From the NCBI GenBank assembly GCA_047638815.1, contig JBLIMR010000036.1, positions 1 to 27,705 on the forward strand: a stretch of DNA of 27,705 nt. The letters are read 5' to 3'. The stretch comes from JAJRRH01 sp047638815. GTDB lineage: Bacteria; Bacteroidota; Bacteroidia; Flavobacteriales_D; JABDKJ01. The notes under the pieces were generated by a model. The model saw only the letters and a program-made list of their open reading frames with translations. It was not told the DNA's origin and did not search any database. A program made the position numbers and the translations under genes. The number at the start of each line of letters is the position of its first letter. Position 1 is the stretch's first letter. Positions 15,869-23,849 of the stretch are shown piece after piece.

Positions 15869-16378
15869 ATGGATCACATGAAGCAAGTTATAATCGGAAA
15901 TCATAAGAAAGAGGTTGAGAAAATTGGAGATGGACTTTTTAAGGTTGATGGAAAGGATCAAGCACTCGATATTGAGAAGCTTGAGGACAATACATTTTCG
16001 GTGATAAGAAATCATAAAAACTATGTGCTTGAGGTATTAAGTGTCGATAGAGAGAATAAATCTATGACTCTAAAGATAAACAACAAAAGGCAGGTCATTA
16101 CCGTGAAAGACCATTATGACATGCTGGTTGAAAGCATGGGTATTTCAAGCAGTTCCAATAAGAAAATAAAAGAGCTTAAAGCGCCAATGCCGGGATTGGT
16201 ATTGGAGATCATTACAAAGAGTGATGAAAGCATTGAAAAGGGATCTACTTTATTGATTTTAGAAGCTATGAAAATGGAGAATATTATCAAGTCTCCTGAA
16301 GAGGTGATAGTAGATAAAATTCATGTGAAGGCAGGTGATTCGGTTGAGAAGAATCAGGTCTTGGTTACTTTTGCTTAG
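15869..16378 (+). CDS. Biotin carboxyl carrier protein (acyl-CoA carboxylase subunit)
   Basis: This 169-residue protein has a C-terminal biotinyl domain (about residues 100-169): LKAPMPGLVLEI at the start, EAMKMEN with K135 as the biotinylated Lys, and VKAGDSVEKNQVLVTF at the end. The N-terminal 95 residues are a charged beta-rich region seen in stand-alone carrier subunits of acetyl- or propionyl-CoA carboxylases in Bacteroidota. It shuttles carboxyl-biotin between the biotin carboxylase and the carboxyltransferase; neither partner is in the window, so the substrate is not known. The start could be ATG 15869 or, judging by the promoter element, ATG 15878 (MKQVIIGN). Confidence 0.88.
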   Translation: MDHMKQVIIGNHKKEVEKIGDGLFKVDGKDQALDIEKLEDNTFSVIRNHKNYVLEVLSVDRENKSMTLKINNKRQVITVKDHYDMLVESMGISSSSNKKIKELKAPMPGLVLEIITKSDESIEKGSTLLILEAMKMENIIKSPEEVIVDKIHVKAGDSVEKNQVLVTFA

Positions 16379-16396
16379 GTTATGTACAGCATAATG

Positions 16397-16448
16397 TAGG
16401 TTCCTGAGCCTGTCGAAGGGCCGGCCCTTCGACAGGCTCAGGAACCTA
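16397..16448. repeat. Perfect 52-bp palindrome between convergent genes
   Basis: Two 26-base arms, read outward from the CC|GG centre at 16422/16423, are exact reverse complements with no loop. Each arm includes TTCGACAGGCTCAGGAACC. The arms are about 62% GC in an AT-rich neighbourhood. The site lies between the biotin carrier gene (plus) and metG (minus), where it could act as a two-way terminator or RNA-stability hairpin; no T-run follows. The core resembles short repeats that I recall as widespread in bacterial genomes, but copy number here is unknown. Confidence 0.85.
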
Positions 16449-16551
16449 ATTTAAAGAGGCATGATAAATCTGACGCTCCAATCAAGAAATCTGATATTAT
16501 GTAAATTGTTCAATCTGGATCAGAATAATCAGGGTTAAAATACAATATTGC

Positions 16552-18618
16552 TTACCTAATCACACTCCCAACCTCAAAGCCACTATCGGGAGAAACAAAA
16601 TTCAGTTTACCAGAACTATCTTCTGCCATTAAAATCATACCTTGAGATTCAACGCCACGAATTTTTCTTGGTGCAAGATTCATTAGAACAGAAACTTTCT
16701 TTCCAATAACTTCATCTGAAGAGTAGTGCTCCGCAATACCGGAAACTATTGTTCTAGTTTCATCACCAAAACTCACACTCAATTGTAGTAACTTATCTGC
16801 CTTTGGCACTTTAATGGCTTCTACAATTTCACCAACACGAAGATCCATTTTCATGAAATCATCAAAAGAAATCTCACCTTTCACCTCTGCTTTTTTTACC
16901 ACGGGAACTGGTTTTTTATTTTCCTGTTTTTTAGCTTTTAACTTTTCAATTTGCTTTTCAATTTCTTCATCTTCTACTTTTTTGAATAGCAATGATGCAG
17001 GATTAATCTGATGTCCGGAGACGAATATATTTCCTTCGTCAGACAAGTTTAAAATTCCCTTTAATTTGTTGCTGGAATTTGGTAAAAAGGTTTCAATAGA
17101 AGAGGTCATGTAAGCACATATTTTCAAAGCAATATGCAAAATAGAAGCAACAGTTTCTTTATCCTCTTTTACCAATTTCCAAGGTTCTGTGTCCGCTAAA
17201 TATTTATTCCCCACACGAGCAGCTTGCATTGCTTTTTGAAGCGCTTCTCGAAACTTATATTGGTGAATTAAATCGCTAATTTCACTTGCATTATTGGCAA
17301 ACAATTCATTGACTTCTTGACCAGGGTTATAACCTTCTTGTAAAGGTGGAACTTTTCCATCGAAGTACTTGTGCGTTAGTACTACGGCACGATTCACAAA
17401 GTTTCCAAGTATTGCAACTAGCTCATTATTTACTCTTGCCTGGTAATCTTTCCAAGTAAATTCACTGTCTTTGGTTTCTGGAATAATTGAAGCCAAAACA
17501 TATCGAAGTTCATCGACTCTATCCGGCATTTCTTCCAGGTACTCATGAAGCCAAACCGCATGATCTCTAGAGGTTGAAATTTTATCACCTTCAAGATTTA
17601 AAAATTCATTTGCCGGAACATTTTCCGGCAAGATAAAATCACCATGAATTTTTAATAAAATTGGAAATATTATGCAATGAAAAACGATGTTATCCTTGCC
17701 AATAAAATGAGTCAATTTGGTTTCCGGATCCTTCCAATACTTTTCCCAATCCTTGTTGTTTTCTTTAGCCCATTTTTTAGTTGCCGAAATGTAACCAATA
17801 GGAGCATCCATCCATACGTATAAAACTTTGCCGTTTGCTTCCGCAAGAGGAACTGGGACACCCCAATCCAAATCTCTAGTCATGGAACGAGGATGAAGTC
17901 CACTGTTAATCCATGAACCGCATTGACCAACAACATGTCTTTTCCAAGTCTTTGGATCATGATGAAAAGCTCCCTCTAAGGTTCCTTCTTCAACCCAAGT
18001 TTTTATCCAACCTTCATGATGGTTCATTGGTAAATACCAATGCGTAGTTTCCTTTTTCACCGGAGCGTTTCCGCTTAACGTTGATTGTGGATTTATAAGT
18101 TCCTCTGGACTTAAAGTTTTCCCACACCGTTCACATTGATCTCCATAGGCTTGATCGTAATCACAATTTGGACATGTACCTTGGATGTATCTATCAGCTA
18201 AAAATTGATTGTGCTCCTCATCGTAATATTGCGAGGAGGTCTTTTTTTCAAAAGCATTTTTGTCGTAAAGATTAGTAAAGAAATCTTGAGAAGTTTTTTT
18301 ATGATTTTCACTGGACGTTCGATCATAGACATCGAAGGAAATATCAAAATCGACAAAAGCTTTTTTTATAATTCCATGATACTTGTCAACTATTTCTTGA
18401 GGAGTGGTATTCTCCTTCTTCGCTCGAAGAGTAATGGCCGCACCATGTTCATCGGACCCACAGACAAATACTACATCCTTTCCCTGAGATCTAAGGTGTC
18501 TTGAATAAATATCAGCGGTCAGATAAGCACCAGCAATATGACCGATGTGTAAAGGTCCATTTGCATATGGCAATGCCGCGGTGATAAGATGTCTTTTGTA
18601 TTCTTTCAATTTCGTCAA
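16552..18618 (-). CDS. metG: Methionine--tRNA ligase
   Basis: This class I synthetase of about 688 residues has the HIGH motif in ANGPLHIGHIAGAY, a zinc knuckle (CPNC...CERC), the KMSKS-type loop KISTS, and a C-terminal tRNA-binding OB domain (FDDFMKMDLRVGEIVEA..., the last ~100 residues) that in homologues serves as dimerisation domain. A Lys-rich linker (KLKAKKQENKKPVPVVKKAEVKG) joins the two. It charges tRNA-Met including the initiator. No ATG exists before the HIGH motif: in-frame TTG codons are at 18633, 18618 and 18609. The first lies inside the promoter element, so 18618 (or 18609) is preferred. It is divergent from tag. Confidence 0.95.
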   Translation of the reverse strand: MTKLKEYKRHLITAALPYANGPLHIGHIAGAYLTADIYSRHLRSQGKDVVFVCGSDEHGAAITLRAKKENTTPQEIVDKYHGIIKKAFVDFDISFDVYDRTSSENHKKTSQDFFTNLYDKNAFEKKTSSQYYDEEHNQFLADRYIQGTCPNCDYDQAYGDQCERCGKTLSPEELINPQSTLSGNAPVKKETTHWYLPMNHHEGWIKTWVEEGTLEGAFHHDPKTWKRHVVGQCGSWINSGLHPRSMTRDLDWGVPVPLAEANGKVLYVWMDAPIGYISATKKWAKENNKDWEKYWKDPETKLTHFIGKDNIVFHCIIFPILLKIHGDFILPENVPANEFLNLEGDKISTSRDHAVWLHEYLEEMPDRVDELRYVLASIIPETKDSEFTWKDYQARVNNELVAILGNFVNRAVVLTHKYFDGKVPPLQEGYNPGQEVNELFANNASEISDLIHQYKFREALQKAMQAARVGNKYLADTEPWKLVKEDKETVASILHIALKICAYMTSSIETFLPNSSNKLKGILNLSDEGNIFVSGHQINPASLLFKKVEDEEIEKQIEKLKAKKQENKKPVPVVKKAEVKGEISFDDFMKMDLRVGEIVEAIKVPKADKLLQLSVSFGDETRTIVSGIAEHYSSDEVIGKKVSVLMNLAPRKIRGVESQGMILMAEDSSGKLNFVSPDSGFEVGSVIR

Positions 18619-18630
18619 TGTTTCTGGGCA

Positions 18631-18658
18631 CAAATGTATGATAATTGGCCTGATTCAA
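18631..18658 (-). promoter_or_regulatory. Promoter for metG
   Basis: On the minus strand TTG (18656-18658), 17 bases and TACATTTG (18631-18638) fit TTG-N17/23-TAnnTTTG. Transcription would begin near 18623-18627, only a few bases before the TTG start at 18618, and the TTG at 18633 would be part of the promoter, not the message. Confidence 0.55.
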
Positions 18659-18670
18659 TGATGAAATGTT

Positions 18671-18751
18671 GCAATGATATAATGTCTCAACGAAACATTG
18701 GAATGAGCTTTCATATTACTACGTTTAAATTAATCATAATTATATCATTGC
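18671..18751. repeat. Inverted repeat in the metG-tag intergenic region
   Basis: GCAATGATATAAT (18671-18683) and ATTATATCATTGC (18739-18751) are perfect 13-base inverted copies 55 bases apart. The flanks are made of loosely repeated CAATGAT-like units on the left and CCTTGTATC/ATCATT units on the right, so it looks like the remains of a longer palindromic element. No coding capacity is credible. Confidence 0.45.
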
Positions 18752-18786
18752 TTCCTTGTATCCTTGTATCATTAAAAGAGCAAAAG

Positions 18787-19350
18787 ATGGAAAAGAATAG
18801 ATGTTCCTGGTGTGGCACAGACCCACTATACGTGAAATATCATGATGAAGAATGGGGAGTCCCCGTTAGGGATGATAAAACTTTATTCGAGTTTTTGATT
18901 TTGGAAACCTTTCAAGCGGGACTTAGTTGGATTACGATACTGAAGAAGAGGGAGAATTTTAGGAATGCATTGGATAATTTTGACTACAAAAAGATAGCTC
19001 AATATGATGAGACTAAGTATCTTGAATTAATGGAGGATGCAGGGATAATTCGAAATAAGTTAAAGATTAAGGCGACTATCGGTAATGCATTTGCATTCAT
19101 GAAAGTTCAAGATGAGTTTGGATCTTTCTCAGATTATATATGGGCTTTCACTGATGGTGAAGTTATTAATAATAAAATCAAAACGATCTCTGATGCACCG
19201 GCTAAAACGGAGTTGTCTGATAAGATATCAAAGGACCTTAAAAAGCGAGGATTCAAATTTGTGGGATCAACCGTATTATATGCTCATATGCAGGCCACAG
19301 GAATGGTCAATGATCATACCCTAGATTGTTTTCGTTATAAAGAAGTGTAG
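18787..19350 (+). CDS. tag: DNA-3-methyladenine glycosylase I
   Basis: This 187-residue base-excision repair enzyme removes 3-methyladenine from alkylated DNA. The opening RCSWCGTDPLYVKYHDEEWGVP (Cys and Glu conserved), FEFLILETFQAGLSWITILKKRENFR and the C-terminal VGSTVLYAHMQATGMVNDHTLDCF (with zinc-site His and Cys residues) are diagnostic of Tag. The ATG at 18787 gives the normal N-terminus; a longer reading frame upstream is not family sequence. The stop lies 5 bases from the convergent DUF5916 gene. Confidence 0.95.
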   Translation: MEKNRCSWCGTDPLYVKYHDEEWGVPVRDDKTLFEFLILETFQAGLSWITILKKRENFRNALDNFDYKKIAQYDETKYLELMEDAGIIRNKLKIKATIGNAFAFMKVQDEFGSFSDYIWAFTDGEVINNKIKTISDAPAKTELSDKISKDLKKRGFKFVGSTVLYAHMQATGMVNDHTLDCFRYKEV

Positions 19351-19355
19351 TCAAA

Positions 19356-21806
19356 TCAGGCCTTCTTTTTCAAAGAAAGGTAGTCGATAAAGTATAACAG
19401 TTTTACAGAAAAACTATTTATGCTTGGGTCATCAGCTGCGTCCTTAAAGTTTTCGCCAAAATTCTTAGGCCGTTCGTTTTTGAAATCACTTAAATTTGCT
19501 TTCCAAACAAGACTTAGCTCGCTACCTGGAGCAAATACCCATCGATATCCAACGTCAGTTGTTATTGCATTGAAATTTTGATTGTATTCTGACGTTCCAT
19601 CTTCTTCAAATCCATCAAATTCTGTATCTGTTAATAGGCCATCCTGAGTTAGTTCAAAAAATTCTTTGACCTGAACACTGCTCCAATAATGTCTTAACCT
19701 GAAAGTTAAGCCCATTTTATTATTAAAAACGTATTGCCCAGATAAAACATTTACCCTTGTATTAACGTCTCTTTTACTAAAAATAATTTGATCATCATCG
19801 TCTAAAGTATCCGCGTACCCTCTTTCATTTGTGTCATTTTCATAGTTGAACGAATACCTTACAAGCAGGTGATCATTAAACCTGAACCTAGGTCTCAGGC
19901 TAAAGTTATTGCCATACCAGCCATCGACAGCATAAAGGTTAATGTTGGCATTGGCATCCATCGCGAGTCTTTTACGATAATCAGAGGACACCCAACCCCA
20001 AAAAACAGTATTGATTGGTCTCTCAAAGTATTTAGAGATGTTCCTCGTTTCGTAAAAATCATGCTCCTTTTTCAAATCAAATGCTGAACCCAAGCCAAAG
20101 GCATTAAATTTCTTCGTGTTCGCTCCACCTTCAATTAAAAATTCTAGACCTGAGAAGGCATTAGTTTCCGCCAATAAACTGTGTTCCACTTTAGAGAACA
20201 TCCAATAATTATTGAAATGTTTCGTAGGCTTGTATTCATTATAATTCACCCATATTTCCGAAGACTTTTCATTGGAATATCTTAAAAAACCGAGATCGTT
20301 CGAATCAAAGTGAGGGCTAATATGCTCATAATTAACGCCATAATTCAATTTACCATCAACCTCTGCTAGTCCGAGATTATAATTAAATCCGTCTTTCTCT
20401 TCATCGTTTCCGAAATTAAACTTGTTGCTATAGGCCATTCCACCTTCGAGGGAATACTTGTTGGCTTTATTTCTTATATTGAAAACCGTTCCAGTAACAT
20501 TGGCGTCATAAGTGTTGCCATTTCTTAATACGTTTGTATTAATTAATGAAATGTATGAGTTGTTTTTAAGATTTTGATCCAAGACTATTACACTATAATT
20601 GGTCACCGGTGCTGTTTCTAGATTCTGTTCGTTCCCTAAACTATCCCTAATCACAGCGTTTGATGCGTTTGTCACTGCGTTGAAAACACCTACGCCCAAT
20701 CCATTTTTATTCCTACCTGATAATTTTACGGCATTGAGTAGTTTTGTTTTTGTTGGATTCGTGACGATTTCAAAGCCTTCATCCTCCTTGTCATATACCT
20801 TATCAATATTCACAGGAGAGCCACCGATACGTCTAGAGTAAAAAAGATCCCCTTTACCAAATAACTCTGTTCCTTCTGTGAAAAACTGTCTGTTTTCATT
20901 AAATCGAACTTCGAAAGCAGAGAGGTTCAGAACATTGTCATCATTTCTAACTTGGCCAAAATCAGGAACAAGAGTAGCATCTAGAGTGAATGAATTATTT
21001 ATCCCATATTTGAGATCCATTCCTGCTGTGAAAGTTTCGCCACTAATGACATCACCATCAGCACCCTTAGAGACATCATAATTGAGTCCTGCATAGGGAT
21101 AAAAGAATAGTCGGGTAGGGGGTTTTATATTTTTAATGCCATTTATCACACCCATTTGATTGACGAACCCATTCACCTCAGGATTGATATGATTCCAGAA
21201 ACTCTGTTCTCTTTTTCGCCTTATGGTTCGACAGAAATTTATATCCCACTGTTGAATTTCATTCTCTGGAAAACGCATAGCAGAATATGGAATTTCCATT
21301 TCTAGTGCCCATCCTTCATCTGTTATGGCGGTTGCCGATGTCCAAACAGAGTTCCAACTCGGATCTTCACCAAAAGCAGTTAAACTGGCATCAAATTGTA
21401 CCCCTTCAACCGTAGCGAAATACTCGAATGCATTGATGCCATCCTGAAACCCACCTATAATAACACCAGCCCATGATGTGTTTCCGATGTCATCTCTTTC
21501 TGAAAGTTGGTGCAAAATGCTATCGGGATGTGGATCAAACATTTCCATGGCAATATATAGCGATTTCTGGCCATAAAGTACGCGCACTTCTGTTTTGTAA
21601 CTTGCTGGATCACCCGGATTTGGTCGTCTTTGGATGAAATCCGAACTAACTTCGGTATTCGACCACTGTGGTTCATTAAATTTGGCATCTATGACCATCT
21701 CGCCTGGGATTTCAACAGTACTGATTTCCCTTTTAGATTGGGCATAAGAAAAGCCTAAAACCAGAGTAAAGAGCGGTATTAAGAAATATCTAATAAGTGT
21801 TGGCAT
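19356..21806 (-). CDS. DUF5916 outer-membrane protein with N-terminal CBM9-like domain
   Basis: This 816-residue exported protein has a signal peptide MPTLIRYFLIPLFTLVLGFSYA, then a carbohydrate-binding family 9-like/DOMON domain (about residues 25-215: IDAKFNEPQWSN, SLYIAMEMFDP, ALEMEIPYSAMRFPE, WDINFCRTIRRKRE) and a DUF5916 region. This region is rich in alternating beta strands with aromatic girdle residues and ends in LLYFIDYLSLKKKA, as in an outer-membrane barrel. Function is unknown for this family. ATG 21806 is chosen over TTG 21827 because that TTG lies in the -7 promoter element and would put extra residues before the signal peptide. It is downstream of the anti-sigma gene but has its own promoter. 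Confidence 0.88.
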   Translation of the reverse strand: MPTLIRYFLIPLFTLVLGFSYAQSKREISTVEIPGEMVIDAKFNEPQWSNTEVSSDFIQRRPNPGDPASYKTEVRVLYGQKSLYIAMEMFDPHPDSILHQLSERDDIGNTSWAGVIIGGFQDGINAFEYFATVEGVQFDASLTAFGEDPSWNSVWTSATAITDEGWALEMEIPYSAMRFPENEIQQWDINFCRTIRRKREQSFWNHINPEVNGFVNQMGVINGIKNIKPPTRLFFYPYAGLNYDVSKGADGDVISGETFTAGMDLKYGINNSFTLDATLVPDFGQVRNDDNVLNLSAFEVRFNENRQFFTEGTELFGKGDLFYSRRIGGSPVNIDKVYDKEDEGFEIVTNPTKTKLLNAVKLSGRNKNGLGVGVFNAVTNASNAVIRDSLGNEQNLETAPVTNYSVIVLDQNLKNNSYISLINTNVLRNGNTYDANVTGTVFNIRNKANKYSLEGGMAYSNKFNFGNDEEKDGFNYNLGLAEVDGKLNYGVNYEHISPHFDSNDLGFLRYSNEKSSEIWVNYNEYKPTKHFNNYWMFSKVEHSLLAETNAFSGLEFLIEGGANTKKFNAFGLGSAFDLKKEHDFYETRNISKYFERPINTVFWGWVSSDYRKRLAMDANANINLYAVDGWYGNNFSLRPRFRFNDHLLVRYSFNYENDTNERGYADTLDDDDQIIFSKRDVNTRVNVLSGQYVFNNKMGLTFRLRHYWSSVQVKEFFELTQDGLLTDTEFDGFEEDGTSEYNQNFNAITTDVGYRWVFAPGSELSLVWKANLSDFKNERPKNFGENFKDAADDPSINSFSVKLLYFIDYLSLKKKA

Positions 21807-21824
21807 CGGTTCAGATATAGACTG

Positions 21825-21832
21825 CAAAGTTA
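21825..21832 (-). promoter_or_regulatory. Bacteroidota -7 element for the DUF5916 gene
   Basis: On the minus strand TAACTTTG matches TAnnTTTG, 18 bases before the ATG at 21806. No convincing -33 TTG is seen. It supports the ATG as start and separate transcription from the anti-sigma gene. Confidence 0.5.
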
Positions 21833-21916
21833 GGTAAAAGCCTATTTAGCAGTTGTTAATTAATCTTATTAGATGTTAAATAATGAGAAACGTTGCATGA
21901 ACGGTAATAAAAGATG

Positions 21917-23248
21917 CTAAAGAGCTACTTTTTTACGTTTACCTTCCAATTCCAATTTTGCGATTTTAAGACTGTATTTATTGTCATCAGCCTCCTTGAG
22001 ATCATATAATCGTGATTTTTCACCAACCTTTTTTAGCACGTCAAAAAGCCTTATTTTATCACTCCTTTCATCTGAAACTATGTTGGCCGCTTTTTGCTCA
22101 ACAAAGGCTAAGACTGTTATTGGTTGAGTAGATTGTTGTGAATTAGTTTCAACAGGCTTGTTTTCAAACTCATTGGCGAAATTGATGGGCGGTATATTAT
22201 CAGATGCTTTTAATTTATTGGGTTTGTCTGATTCAAGAGCAATACTTTTGAATGGCTTTGCTTCCAATATAACTGGTAAAATCATTTCACGTTCATTCTT
22301 CTCTATAGTTTCCGAACCTTTTTTAATCACTTCATTTGTGATTGATGGATTGGCTGCAGCTAAATTAGATGGAGATTTTATTATTGGCGTTGGAATTTTA
22401 TTTTTACTTGGCTCACCTTTCATAGGAACCTCATCGTTCTTGCCCTGATCGTTGGCAAGATCATTTTCTACATTCTTATTTTCAACAGGAAATATTTTTT
22501 TGTTGTTATCCTCAGTGCTGTCGATGGGTGGTGAGATAATTTCATTCTTCACAATGGAATTATCATCAATAATAACTGTTTTTTCTTGGAAGAAAAACAT
22601 TCCTAAGACTAGTAGAATTGATGCTGCAGCTGCAATATATTGCCAATTAAGGTAGATGATTTTCCCTTCTTTTTTCTTGAGGCTGGCTTTGTTTGGATAA
22701 ACAATATTACCATCTGCAATCAGGTAAAGACTTGCCAACCTATCAAATTCAGCTTGTCCTTCATCATTACCATGGAGAAATGCCAAAAGCGTTTTCTGAT
22801 CATGTTCATTCAGGTCTCCTTCGTGATAAGCTATGAAGTCATCAGTTGAAAAGGAAACATCATTCTTTCGTAGATCAGATTTAGAAGAAAACAGAATGTC
22901 CATATCCGGCTCCAGATACATCTTGGCCAATTGATCGAATTCAATTTTTGCTGCGAGGTTATTAGATATATATTGATCTACTTCCTGTTTTTCAGCTTCA
23001 TTTAGATCACCTTCATGATAAGCCACAAAATCGTTGAATCGTGAAGTGCTCTTTTTTTTAAGGAGATCCTTATCAGGAAATACATCCTCAACATCGTCTA
23101 GACTAATTAATTCGAAATCTTCAAGCTCATCCTTTAGTTCAGGATATTGCTCAACAAAGGACTTAAGCTCGCTCAGCTGAGTCTCTGTCAGATTTCCCTC
23201 GGTATAGTCGAGAAACCAAATTTCGTAATTGTCTTTATTTATTTTCAC
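21917..23248 (-). CDS. Membrane anti-sigma factor-like protein with triplicated cytoplasmic module
   Basis: This 443-residue protein lies 8 bases after an ECF sigma gene. Three related cytoplasmic modules occupy residues 8-66, 71-128 and 136-193; copies 2 and 3 share AYHEGDLNE and copy 1 has DYTEGNLTE. Each ends with a segment like (P/S)-x-K-x-x-L-(K/R)-K. A single membrane helix follows (about 201-220, NWQYIAAAASILLVLGMFFF), then a low-complexity Asn/Lys/Pro-rich periplasmic region and a basic C-terminal end (LEGKRKKVAL). The layout fits a protein that holds the sigma factor in the cytoplasm and senses the envelope. No zinc HxxxCxxC motif is present. The start appears to be GTG at 23248. The anti-sigma role is inferred from topology and position. 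Confidence 0.75.
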   Translation of the reverse strand: MKINKDNYEIWFLDYTEGNLTETQLSELKSFVEQYPELKDELEDFELISLDDVEDVFPDKDLLKKKSTSRFNDFVAYHEGDLNEAEKQEVDQYISNNLAAKIEFDQLAKMYLEPDMDILFSSKSDLRKNDVSFSTDDFIAYHEGDLNEHDQKTLLAFLHGNDEGQAEFDRLASLYLIADGNIVYPNKASLKKKEGKIIYLNWQYIAAAASILLVLGMFFFQEKTVIIDDNSIVKNEIISPPIDSTEDNNKKIFPVENKNVENDLANDQGKNDEVPMKGEPSKNKIPTPIIKSPSNLAAANPSITNEVIKKGSETIEKNEREMILPVILEAKPFKSIALESDKPNKLKASDNIPPINFANEFENKPVETNSQQSTQPITVLAFVEQKAANIVSDERSDKIRLFDVLKKVGEKSRLYDLKEADDNKYSLKIAKLELEGKRKKVAL

Positions 23249-23256
23249 AATTTTTA

Positions 23257-23745
23257 TTAAATCAACGTATCTATACTAACGAGATAAGCTTGTAAAGCTT
23301 TTCTTCCTCTATAGATATATACTTTTACTTGAGATTCACTCAAGTTGGTCATTTCACCGATTTCTTTATAATTATATCCTTCATAATCCTTCAAAAGGAT
23401 AACCGTTTTTTGTTTTTCGGGCAAAGTATTTAGTGCCTCATGTAGTAGGTCATTCAAATCTGGATTATCAGAGGCAGATGACATTTCTGCTGTTGGAATA
23501 TCCTCAAGATCAGCACCATATTTCTTTTCCTTTCTAATCTGATCGATCATAGTTCTGTAAGCTGCTGTAAACAGCCATGACTTTACTTTCTCAGCATTTA
23601 CTTCCTCAACCTTTAACCACAGCTTAATGAATGTTTCCTGAACAATGTCCTTGGCCAATTCTTCATTTCTCAGGCTTTTGAGTATAAACCTGAAAATATT
23701 GTCAGAATAGCGGTCAACGCTCTGGTTATATTCTTTTGTAGTCAA
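23257..23745 (-). CDS. ECF-type RNA polymerase sigma factor
   Basis: This 162-residue sigma-70 family protein has only regions 2 and 4. Region 2 includes ELAKDIVQETFIKLWLKVEE and VKSWLFTAAYRTMIDQIRKEKK; region 4 includes LPEKQKTVILLKDYEGYNYKEIGEMTNLSESQVKVYIYRGRKAL, with the helix-turn-helix. The N-terminus (TTKEYNQSVDRYSDNIFRF) fits Bacteroidota ECF factors. The only start available is TTG at 23743-23745, with an in-frame TAA seven codons upstream. It probably directs RNA polymerase to envelope-stress or similar genes and is controlled by the downstream anti-sigma protein. A possible ECF promoter lies in front of it. Confidence 0.92.
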   Translation of the reverse strand: MTTKEYNQSVDRYSDNIFRFILKSLRNEELAKDIVQETFIKLWLKVEEVNAEKVKSWLFTAAYRTMIDQIRKEKKYGADLEDIPTAEMSSASDNPDLNDLLHEALNTLPEKQKTVILLKDYEGYNYKEIGEMTNLSESQVKVYIYRGRKALQAYLVSIDTLI

Positions 23746-23770
23746 GGGTAGTAGGTTTTGTTATCGCTAT

Positions 23771-23797
23771 GACGCACTTGAAGTTATAAAAGTTACA
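23771..23797 (-). promoter_or_regulatory. Possible autoregulatory ECF promoter
   Basis: On the minus strand TGTAAC (23792-23797), 17 bases, then CGTC (23771-23774) resembles the AAC...CGTC pattern of ECF-sigma promoters. It lies about 26 bases before the sigma factor TTG start. The match is to a loose general pattern, not to a known target of this factor. Confidence 0.35.
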
Positions 23798-23849
23798 ATT
23801 AATTTTTTGATCAATTGAATTTAGTCATTTTTTCAGATGATTATCTATC

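Noticed and set aside
18589..18786. An N-terminal extension of tag by about 66 residues from an upstream start
   Set aside because: The extra residues are not family sequence, run through the metG start region and the inverted repeat, and the normal Tag N-terminus (MEKNRCSWCGTDP) begins at the ATG at 18787.
19361..19380. A terminator hairpin from CCTTCTTTTT / CAAAGAAAGG after tag
   Set aside because: It lies in the coding end of the DUF5916 gene (KKK codons), pairs imperfectly and lacks a clear loop and T-run.
23795..23817. CAATT...AATTG inverted repeat before the sigma gene as an operator or terminator
   Set aside because: The arms are only about 5 bases in AT-rich sequence and could easily be chance.
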